From assembly GCF_007483685.1 (NCBI RefSeq), contig NZ_VMKN01000003.1, positions 1-52,638 on the forward strand: a DNA stretch of 52,638 nucleotides. The letters run 5' to 3'. This DNA comes from Litoribacter populi (GTDB lineage Bacteria; Bacteroidota; Bacteroidia; Cytophagales; Cyclobacteriaceae). The notes under the pieces are model-generated. The model saw nothing but the letters and a program-made list of their open reading frames with translations, was not told where the DNA came from and did not search any database. Below, in pieces: positions 42,677-49,705 of this stretch (the first letter of the stretch is position 1; each line of letters starts with the position of its first letter). Made by a program: the position numbers and the translations under genes.

Positions 42677-43936
42677 CTATAGCGTCTGAGTAGGTCTTCG
42701 CAGAAACCAATCCAACATTTTAACTGAATTGTTTTCCCCGCAGGACATTCTAAATTTAATAATTGCTGAGGACATAAAGGTAAGAACCCCAATGAAAAAT
42801 ATGGAATGGGCTATCCCCAGCCAGTCAGCAATGATTCCCGTCAAAATTGCTCCGATAGCATAACCCAAATCCCTCCACAAACGGAAAATCCCAATACTTT
42901 TTGCCCGGTCACCCGGATGGGTATTTTCAGCAATAGTAGCCAAAAAGGTAGGATAAACCATGGCCGTTCCCCATCCCAGCACTGAGGAAAGCACCACAAA
43001 CTGGGTCATGCTTTGCGCCCAGACCAACCCTATCAGGGCTAAAGCCTGCAAAAGCATTCCGGTAAACAACATGTCCTTCTTGCAAAACTTATCCGCCATT
43101 TTCCCGGTAAACAATTGCCCTATCCCCCAAACTCCGGGATATACAGCGGTTAAAATACCGATTTGTTCTAGGGAGAAATTCTTATTGGCTAGCAAAATGG
43201 GGAAAATCCCCCAGGCCATGCCATCGTTGAGATTGTTAATCAATCCAGCTTGTGTGACCGAACCCAAATTTTTGTCCTTCCAGGTGGTGTCCCAAAAGAT
43301 GTTTTTAAGTTTTTGCAGCGGGCTATCTATAGTCTCCAAGGCCACATGATGCTGCGTGTCTTTGATCAAAAAAATACTCCCTACCAATCCAAGGACCACC
43401 AAACCAATTCCCAAATAAAAGGGATATGGCCTTACCCCAAACTCACTGGCAATATATCCAGTCAGAAATGCCACCACCGCTACAGCCAGATAGCCGGCAA
43501 ATTCGTTCAGCCCCATGGCAAAACCACGTTGTCTTTCACCCACCAGGTCGATTTTCATGACCACGGTGCTGCTCCAGGCAAGACCTTGGTTGATTCCCAA
43601 AAACACATTGGCGGCAATTACCCAGTTCCAGTTGGGGGCAAACATCAGGATGAAAGGTACAGGAATGGCAAAAAGCCAACCTGCGACCAACAGCTTTTTC
43701 CTGCCAAACCTGTTGGCCAAGGCCCCAGCATAATAATTAGAAATGGCCTTGACAATGCCGAAAACCACGATAAAGGAAAGAATGGCGGTCTTGGCGGCAA
43801 TGCCAAATTCCTGCTCAGCAATTTGCGGCAAGATGGATCGCTCCAGCCCCACCATGCCCCCTACGAAGGCATTGATGATGACCAACAACGTGAATTGCTT
43901 CCAGTTTTCCTTCAGTCCTAATTGGATTCCTGACAT
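42677..43936 (-). CDS. MFS transporter
   Basis: 419 residues with 12 membrane helices. MFS landmarks: ANRFGRKKLLVAGW between helices 2 and 3, an acidic-kinked loop after helix 6 with LQKLKNIFWDTTWKDKN, and GKMADKFCKKDML in the second half. The EFAGYLAVAV segment in helix 5 is typical of drug/anion-type porters. Substrate not predictable. It sits between a DUF2490 gene and a peptidase gene on the same strand, 21 bases from the former, so it may be co-transcribed with it. Confidence 0.85.
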   Translation of the reverse strand: MSGIQLGLKENWKQFTLLVIINAFVGGMVGLERSILPQIAEQEFGIAAKTAILSFIVVFGIVKAISNYYAGALANRFGRKKLLVAGWLFAIPVPFILMFAPNWNWVIAANVFLGINQGLAWSSTVVMKIDLVGERQRGFAMGLNEFAGYLAVAVVAFLTGYIASEFGVRPYPFYLGIGLVVLGLVGSIFLIKDTQHHVALETIDSPLQKLKNIFWDTTWKDKNLGSVTQAGLINNLNDGMAWGIFPILLANKNFSLEQIGILTAVYPGVWGIGQLFTGKMADKFCKKDMLFTGMLLQALALIGLVWAQSMTQFVVLSSVLGWGTAMVYPTFLATIAENTHPGDRAKSIGIFRLWRDLGYAIGAILTGIIADWLGIAHSIFFIGVLTFMSSAIIKFRMSCGENNSVKMLDWFLRRPTQTL

Positions 43937-44012
43937 TCCATTCTTGATTTTTCAACTGCAAAGTTAAGGATTTCCTTGAGGCAAAATTGTGAGTTAGGTT
44001 ACAAAAGCCCAC

Positions 44013-44040
44013 GAAAAAAGAGGCCCATTCCTGAGCCTCT
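44013..44040 (-). terminator. Terminator after the S9 peptidase gene
   Basis: AGAGGC (44019-44024) pairs with GCCTCT (44035-44040); on minus a T-run follows (complement of 44013-44018). It lies beyond the heptad array that touches the peptidase stop codon. Confidence 0.7.
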
Positions 44041-44055
44041 CCCATCACTTTTCCT

Positions 44056-44090
44056 CATCGGTCATCCGACATCCGACATCCGACATCATT
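44056..44090. repeat. 7-base-period array overlapping a stop codon (5 units)
   Basis: CATCGGT, three copies of CATCCGA, and CATCATT in phase. The TGA stop of the minus-strand S9 peptidase (44086-44088) is inside the last unit. Confidence 0.8.
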
Positions 44091-46566
44091 TAGTCAAAGC
44101 CTTCTCCCTTTGCACCTCCATCATATCCACCGGAGGAGGAGTATTGTCCCCGAGCAGATGCTGGACGAAGTAGTCACCCATTCTCCAGAAGAAGTATTCG
44201 GTCATGTCGCCGAACCCATGTCTCTGTCCAGGCAGGGTGATAAAGTCGAAGCGTTTGTTGGCCTTTATCAAGGCGTTTGCCATACGGATGGTGTTGGCCG
44301 GGTGTACATTGTTGTCCACGTCTCCGGTTACCAACAATAGGTGACCTTTTAGGTTTTTGGCCAAATCAGGATTTTTCTCCACGTCATAAATGAACTTGGA
44401 TTCTCCGTCACCGTTTTCAACCTCTTTCACACCATGGTGCTTTTCTGACCACCAGCGGTTGTAGATGTTGTTTTCGTGGTTACCGGCACTTGATACCGCT
44501 ACCTTAAACACATCCGGGTAAACAAGCAAGGCCGCAGTAGACATAAAACCTCCGCCTGAATGGCCATGAATACCTACTTTGGACCGGTCGATGAAGCTAT
44601 GTCTGTCCGCAAGTTGCTCCACGGCTGCTTTCTTATCCGCCAATCCGTAGTCTCTCAGGTTTCCATAGCCGTAATTATGATACCACTTGGACCTTCCAGG
44701 GTGGCCACCACGGTTACCGATCGTAACTACCACAAAGCCCAACTGCGCCAAGCGGTCAACTCTATCCATACCTTTGCTAAAAGTTTTGTTCACCGCTTCG
44801 GTTTGAGGACCTGGATAAACATACTGGATCAAGGGGTAAGATTTTGTTGAATCGAAATCATATGGCAAATACATCACCCCAAATAAATCGGTAATGCCAT
44901 CATCAGCCTTGAAAGTAAAAGGCTTCGGGAATTTATACCCTGCAGCAAAAAGCCTGGAAAGGTCAGTTGTTTCCAAATCCATCACTTTTTTGCCATTGGC
45001 ATCCATCAATTCTGCTACTGGGGCGGCATCAACTCTTGAGTAATTGTTGACAAAATAGGTGGCGTTGTCATTGACATTGGATGAATGGTTGAAATCACCA
45101 TTATTGAGCAGCGTCATCGGACCACCGTCCAAGCTGACGCTGTAAAGGTGCTCGTAATATGGATCTTCACCCTTCTCCTTGCCATTGGCGACAAAGTAAA
45201 CCTTTTTGTTTTTCTCATTTATCCTTTCCACTTTATCCACATGGAAAGCTCCAGTAGTTAGCTGTCTTTTCAAAGTTCCGTCTACCCCGTAAAGGTAAAG
45301 GTGTCCCCAGCCGTCCCTTTCGGACCAATGGATGATATCCCGGCCATTATTGACAAGCTCAGGTTTGTTGATGTCAATGTAGGTATTGCTTCTTTCCTCC
45401 ACGATGACTTCCTTCTTGTTGTCTTTCAAGTTCCAGCGAACGATGTCTACCTTTTTTAAATCCCTTGAAGTAACGGAGAAGAAAAACTGCTCATCGTCTC
45501 CCAACCAAATTACCGGTCTGAATTCATCATCTCTCGTATTGTTTGGTCTTGAGGCAGACCAAAGACCTATATTCTGATCCACAAAAGTGGCGATCTCGAG
45601 TTTTTGAAGTTCTTCGTTTGTAAATGAATAGTGATAAAGCTCCTGAACAGGCTGCTCTTTCTCACCCGGCATGGCATACTTGTAGGTTTCCAAAGTTGGG
45701 CGCGGGTTCTTGGAGTTATGGATAACCCAAAGATCTTTTACTTTTCTGCTGTCTGAGCGGCTGATAACAAACTGCTTGGCATCTGGAGACCACATCGCCA
45801 TGGCTCTTTTGCGCTTATCTTTGTTTTTCTCCCGATCTACATTATCCTCACCACGGCCTCCAATGCCATAATCGTAATACTCCTCACCATCCTCGGTCAG
45901 CTGATGTTCCACGATGGTGCTGTCTTTTTCATCCTCCACTGCCTTCAGGAAATTCTCCTTGTCCATCCAATAAAGGTTGTGGTGCTTAGCAAAAACTACC
46001 TTGGAAGAATCCGGTGCTATGTTTGCCCAAGCCATTCTCTTGTCCTCCTTATCGTCCTCGATTTCGGTCAGTTCTCTGGAAGTAAGATCATAATGGAAAG
46101 TGAAAACCCTGTTTTCTAGGGAATCTTTCGCGTTTTTATTCTTTTCCTTGATCTTGTCCCAGTCCTTTTTAAGGACTTCCTCGGAGCTTTTAACCTTGAA
46201 CTTGATGGTATTTTCATCATCCAAAAATCTCAAGCCGGTCAGGTCGAGGTGCTGCCCGTCAAATGGATCTTTTACCACTTTCGTAATCTCCATAGCCAAT
46301 TGGTCACGGTCAAACAATGGCGTTTTAGTCTTTTTGGCTGGGTCTACTAGATAGAAGAGTTTTCCATCCTGGGTTTCGTAGCTGTACCAAAACTTATCCG
46401 ATTTCTTCAGCCAGTGGGGGTCCACTTGGGTAGAGAAAACCATCTTTTTCACCTTCTCGGGGCTGAATTTTGCCGCCAGTTCGTAATTTCCTTTCTGCCC
46501 AGACTCCTGTCCAAACGCCCCAAAGGAAAGCAGCATCATCCCGATGCCCAATAATCTATATTTCAT
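44086..46566 (-). CDS. S9-family serine peptidase (dipeptidyl-peptidase IV-like)
   Basis: 826 residues. Signal peptide 1-19. A long beta-propeller N-terminal domain (about 60-560, with repeats such as WSPDAKQFVISRSDSRKVKDLWVI) precedes the alpha/beta-hydrolase domain (about 590-815). The catalytic triad is Ser in GHSGGGFMS (near 669), Asp in GDVDNNVHP, and His in GQRHGF. It should cleave dipeptides or oligopeptides from peptide N-termini in the periplasm. The stop codon lies in a heptad repeat. Own terminator follows; upstream a TATCTTTC (7 of 8) could be the -7 element. Confidence 0.9.
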   Translation of the reverse strand: MKYRLLGIGMMLLSFGAFGQESGQKGNYELAAKFSPEKVKKMVFSTQVDPHWLKKSDKFWYSYETQDGKLFYLVDPAKKTKTPLFDRDQLAMEITKVVKDPFDGQHLDLTGLRFLDDENTIKFKVKSSEEVLKKDWDKIKEKNKNAKDSLENRVFTFHYDLTSRELTEIEDDKEDKRMAWANIAPDSSKVVFAKHHNLYWMDKENFLKAVEDEKDSTIVEHQLTEDGEEYYDYGIGGRGEDNVDREKNKDKRKRAMAMWSPDAKQFVISRSDSRKVKDLWVIHNSKNPRPTLETYKYAMPGEKEQPVQELYHYSFTNEELQKLEIATFVDQNIGLWSASRPNNTRDDEFRPVIWLGDDEQFFFSVTSRDLKKVDIVRWNLKDNKKEVIVEERSNTYIDINKPELVNNGRDIIHWSERDGWGHLYLYGVDGTLKRQLTTGAFHVDKVERINEKNKKVYFVANGKEKGEDPYYEHLYSVSLDGGPMTLLNNGDFNHSSNVNDNATYFVNNYSRVDAAPVAELMDANGKKVMDLETTDLSRLFAAGYKFPKPFTFKADDGITDLFGVMYLPYDFDSTKSYPLIQYVYPGPQTEAVNKTFSKGMDRVDRLAQLGFVVVTIGNRGGHPGRSKWYHNYGYGNLRDYGLADKKAAVEQLADRHSFIDRSKVGIHGHSGGGFMSTAALLVYPDVFKVAVSSAGNHENNIYNRWWSEKHHGVKEVENGDGESKFIYDVEKNPDLAKNLKGHLLLVTGDVDNNVHPANTIRMANALIKANKRFDFITLPGQRHGFGDMTEYFFWRMGDYFVQHLLGDNTPPPVDMMEVQREKALTK

Positions 46567-46907
46567 ATTTAGGATTTTTTCAAGTCCTAAACTAAGGCTA
46601 ATAGGACAAAAGAAAGATACCGCTGATGTAAAAGTGCTGGACGGAAGACAGAAGACCGAAGCCGGAAAATAGGGGCATTTATAAAAATTTCACCGCAGAG
46701 AATGAAGATATATATTCATCTTATTACAAATTCACATAAAGTTGTAGATATACCTTCAACTTTTATTGAATATCATTATTTCTGAACACACAGCTGCAAC
46801 TTTATAAGAAGAAATTTCCTCTTCGCACTTCCAACTCCTAAAAATTCTTTTTAACTTTTAACCCAGATTTAAACAAAACAAACTGAGCTTCAGCACGGTA
46901 TAACGCC
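46567..46907. other. Divergent intergenic region
   Basis: 340 bases between the peptidase and the desaturase-family gene, without a gene. It contains a heptad array (46642-46669), a CACCGCAGAG element (46690-46699) and a short TTCGCAC/TTCCAAC run (46822-46842). The middle (46700-46800) is AT-rich and presumably carries the divergent promoters. Confidence 0.5.
46642..46669. repeat. 7-base-period array (4 units)
   Basis: CGGAAGA, CAGAAGA, CCGAAGC and CGGAAAA in phase; the complement of the type at 39489-39544. Confidence 0.6.
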
Positions 46908-48185
46908 ATGGAACAATACGCCCAAGTCTTAAATATTGCCATGCCCATATTTCTTGCCCTGATCTTGATCGAGCAGTTTTTCGAGTGGAAACTGGGCAGG
47001 AAAGTATCCAATTCCCTGGACACAGTATCGAGCATCAGCTCGGGCCTTACCAATGTGATCAAAGACGTTTTGGGGCTTACGGTTTCCATTCTTTCCTACA
47101 AATGGCTGGTGGATAGAGTGGCGATATTTGATATAGAAAATGTGTGGATGGTTTACCTCATCACTTTCGTAGCCATTGACTTCAAGGGCTACTGGCAGCA
47201 CCGTTGGGAACACAAGATCAACATCCTGTGGAACCGTCACGTGATCCATCATAGCAGTGAGGAGTTCAATTTGGCTTGTGGATTGAGGCAAACAATTTCG
47301 ACGGTGTTCAGTTACTTCGCCTTCCTATTGGCCCCAGGGGCCATTGTGGGGGTCCCGGTTGAGGTTATAGCTACGGTTGCCCCCTTGCATTTGTTCCTGC
47401 AGTTTTGGTACCACACCCGCCTTATCGGCAACTTGGGAGTCTTGGAACATGTAATCGTCACCCCCTCCCATCACCGCGTCCACCATGCGGTGAATAAGGA
47501 GTATATGGATAAAAATCTGGGACAGATATTCATTGTTTGGGACAAATTGTTTGGCACCTTCCAAAAGGAAATGCCCGAGGTGCCTTGTGTTTATGGTATC
47601 TCGAGACCCGCCCGTACCTGGAATCCTATCAAGATCAATTTCCAACATTTTTGGGTTCTTGTCAGGGATGCTTACTATGCTAAAAGCTGGTGGGACAAAA
47701 TGCGGATCTGGTTTATGCCTACGGGTTGGAGGCCAAAAGATGTAGAGGAAAAATTTCCCCTAGTCAGCATCAAGGACCCCTACACCTATCAAAAATACGG
47801 ACAGGAAACCACCAAAGTCTTCCAGCGATGGGCTTGGGTTCAGCTGCTTTTTAATTATTTCCTATTAATTTACCTCTTCGCCTTTATTCAGGATATTGGG
47901 TTTACGGGAGCTGTTGTATACGGTGTCTTCGTCGTCCTTTCCGTGTATAGCTACACTGAACTAATGGACCGAAATCCGCTTGCCCTATATATGGAGACAG
48001 TTAAATCTCTGCTTGGCCTAGGTCTTATATTCTACATGGGAAGCTGGTTTGGCGCCACGGAGAATGTTGGATTTTGGTATACCGGTGTAGTGGGATCTTA
48101 TATGGTATTGTCGGCTGGCATGGCGGCGTTTTTTATGGTCAAGGGATCGGTGAGTACCAAGTACCAGGTACTAGGTACCAAATAA
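46908..48185 (+). CDS. Sterol-desaturase/fatty-acid-hydroxylase family protein
   Basis: 425 residues with several membrane helices (for example LNIAMPIFLALILIEQFF and LTNVIKDVLGLTVSIL). The di-iron histidine boxes are clear: HRWEH near 105-109, HVIHHSSEEFN near 117-127, and HHRVHH near 187-192. The family hydroxylates or desaturates lipids at the membrane. The long C-terminal membrane part is like alkylglycerol-monooxygenase relatives. The last ~9 codons (TKYQVLGTK) are written by a heptad repeat, so the original stop was probably lost and replaced by one in the repeat. Confidence 0.88.
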   Translation: MEQYAQVLNIAMPIFLALILIEQFFEWKLGRKVSNSLDTVSSISSGLTNVIKDVLGLTVSILSYKWLVDRVAIFDIENVWMVYLITFVAIDFKGYWQHRWEHKINILWNRHVIHHSSEEFNLACGLRQTISTVFSYFAFLLAPGAIVGVPVEVIATVAPLHLFLQFWYHTRLIGNLGVLEHVIVTPSHHRVHHAVNKEYMDKNLGQIFIVWDKLFGTFQKEMPEVPCVYGISRPARTWNPIKINFQHFWVLVRDAYYAKSWWDKMRIWFMPTGWRPKDVEEKFPLVSIKDPYTYQKYGQETTKVFQRWAWVQLLFNYFLLIYLFAFIQDIGFTGAVVYGVFVVLSVYSYTELMDRNPLALYMETVKSLLGLGLIFYMGSWFGATENVGFWYTGVVGSYMVLSAGMAAFFMVKGSVSTKYQVLGTK

Positions 48186-48273
48186 TTTTTTCCGTAAATT
48201 TCATTATTCATCATTCGACATTCATCATGATTTTTGGGGTACAAAGTACGTTTCCTTCGTATTTCGTACTTTT
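48154..48273. repeat. Cluster of three 7-base-period arrays
   Basis: Array one (48154-48181): GTACCAA/GTACCAG units, inside the 3' end of the desaturase-family gene. Array two (48201-48228): TCATTAT/TCATCAT units. Array three (48239-48273): GTACAAA, GTACGTT and then TATTTCG/TACTTTT units. Each keeps its own phase. Confidence 0.75.
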
Positions 48274-48308
48274 ACACTAACCCTCTAACCCGTTCCCGCA
48301 GGGAACAT

Positions 48309-48830
48309 CTACTCCTCTACCCTAAAGCTCAAAAACGTCTCAAAATCTTCCGGTTCATAGATTTGAATTTGGTCGCGGATGGTGGAGGGGCCTTGGGGGT
48401 GGGTGTGGAGATCCATGTATAGGCGGCCATCGGCTAACAAGGCCACTTCATCATCTGACAAATCAAAGGTTCCAAAAAAGGTCCCACTATCTCCGTCATC
48501 ATGCATCTTAACCTCCAATTCATATAGATAGGCATTTTCTTCACCTGGAACACCTGGGTGTATGTGAACAACGGGAGTTTGGGGTTGTTCGCTGTTATCC
48601 TGCATCTGGATATTCAGGTTCTCAAACTCACCCGTGACGGTAAGCTCATTACCCAGTAAGGTCAGTTTTGCTCCCCCACTGGCAGGGGTGATCTCCCCCA
48701 TACTTGCCGTGGCTACGTTTTCTTGAACCATCATTACCGAAAAGGTCAACACCTCTTCATCAACTGTTTGCACCTCCTTGGTGCTGCAAGCATACATGGC
48801 CAGGCAAAGTATAAAAATTATAGGTTTCAT
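48309..48830 (-). CDS. CHRD-domain lipoprotein
   Basis: 173 residues from the ATG at 48830; a longer in-frame start is rejected because MKPIIFILCLAMYAC is a textbook lipoprotein signal (Cys near 15). The mature part matches the CHRD fold: TPVVHIHPGVPGEENAYLYEL, GTFFGTFDLSDDEVALLADGRLYMDLHT with the characteristic YMDLHT(H/xx), and a beta-rich end. CHRD domains are extracellular, of unclear biochemical role, in bacteria often on surface or secreted proteins. The mature N-terminus is acidic. Confidence 0.78.
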   Translation of the reverse strand: MKPIIFILCLAMYACSTKEVQTVDEEVLTFSVMMVQENVATASMGEITPASGGAKLTLLGNELTVTGEFENLNIQMQDNSEQPQTPVVHIHPGVPGEENAYLYELEVKMHDDGDSGTFFGTFDLSDDEVALLADGRLYMDLHTHPQGPSTIRDQIQIYEPEDFETFLSFRVEE

Positions 48831-49269
48831 AGGTCGTATAGTTGGTTGTCTATATAACCTCCACAACGGCAAATCGTTTGTCGAATTAACCGCTAAGAAA
48901 AAAAGAAGCGCAAAGGGAGGAGCTTTTTTGTCCTCAACATCTGACATATGGATTAAGCCCATATGTCGGAAAGGGTTGAACTTTTCAGTAACCGTAAGTT
49001 TGATAATTCGAATAAAGCGCAGGCTAGAGATTTTTAGAAACGCTTTAAGATTCCATCTATGAAAGACAGCCCAGATTAGCTACCACAATGACCTTGGACT
49101 TTTAGAATGGGAGGAGTCCATTAAGGCATAAATTAGCAACCGGTAATCTCGTGAATACGATCACAAAGAAACTTTTAAAAACGCCGTTTACCCCTTATAT
49201 TGGGAAAATAATCAATGATGTCAAAGTGAGAGAATCATTCTATTCTTATTTTAAAACTAATAAACCCCG
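48831..49269. other. Intergenic region, no clear gene
   Basis: About 440 bases. It contains one dispersed repeat (AACCGCTAAG with GCGCAAAGG, 48888-48917). The remainder has no credible reading frame, tRNA or hairpin terminator. If the gene at 49270 is a cassette, this stretch would hold its left border, but I see no convincing partner site. Confidence 0.5.
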
Positions 49270-49494
49270 ATGGCAAATAAAACCTCTCTTTCAGGCCAAC
49301 TTGAGAAAAAATCTAAAATAGCAAAGCCACTTCGATTGATTGGTATTTTAATATTAATCATACAACAAATTCTGTGGCTGGAATTATTTGATTTCCCTTT
49401 TTCAAAATATCTGCCAATAGCGACCATAACTATTTTCTCTATTTACTTTATTAATATTTATATTGTTTATAAGAATTTAAAACAATCGAAATAA
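49270..49494 (+). CDS. Small membrane protein, unknown, possible cassette gene
   Basis: 74 residues, two membrane helices (about 21-37 with LRLIGILILIIQQILWL, and 45-65 with LPIATITIFSIYFINIYIVY) and charged ends (MANKTSLSGQLEKKSK; KNLKQSK). No family recognised. AT-rich compared with neighbours, on the opposite strand to both, with 7 bases between its stop and a structured attC-like element. Such a layout (small orphan gene plus palindromic site) is what integron cassettes look like; this is an inference. Confidence 0.6.
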   Translation: MANKTSLSGQLEKKSKIAKPLRLIGILILIIQQILWLELFDFPFSKYLPIATITIFSIYFINIYIVYKNLKQSK

Positions 49495-49501
49495 TCCTTC
49501 C

Positions 49502-49660
49502 ACCTAACATGAGAAGACTGGATGCTTTATACCTCACCATAAGGCATAGTGGGATATGCACCTAGCATACGAAGTTCAATGTGGGCCTGCTGTCTTGAAG
49601 ACAGTAAAATGAAATTAGATGCTTCAGGACCCGACGCGGGTATATTAGAATTTGTTAGGC
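49502..49660 (+). other. Structured element with attC-like ends
   Basis: Begins with ACCTAAC (49502-49508, fits RYYYAAC) and ends with GTTAGGC (49654-49660, fits GTTRRRY), which pair with each other over six bases. Inside are TATGC-ACCTA-GCATA (49555-49569), CTGTC-TTGAA-GACAG (49590-49604) and ACCCG-ACG-CGGGT (49629-49641). The inner L-box pairing of a canonical attC is not seen, so it could instead be a structured RNA. Confidence 0.4.
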
Positions 49661-49705
49661 TTGAATAGATGTTAATAAAATAAAAAGAAATACATGGCCC
49701 TATCC

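Noticed and set aside
48831-48962. 44-codon upstream extension of the CHRD lipoprotein
   Set aside because: The lipoprotein signal begins at the ATG at 48830; the extension covers a dispersed repeat.
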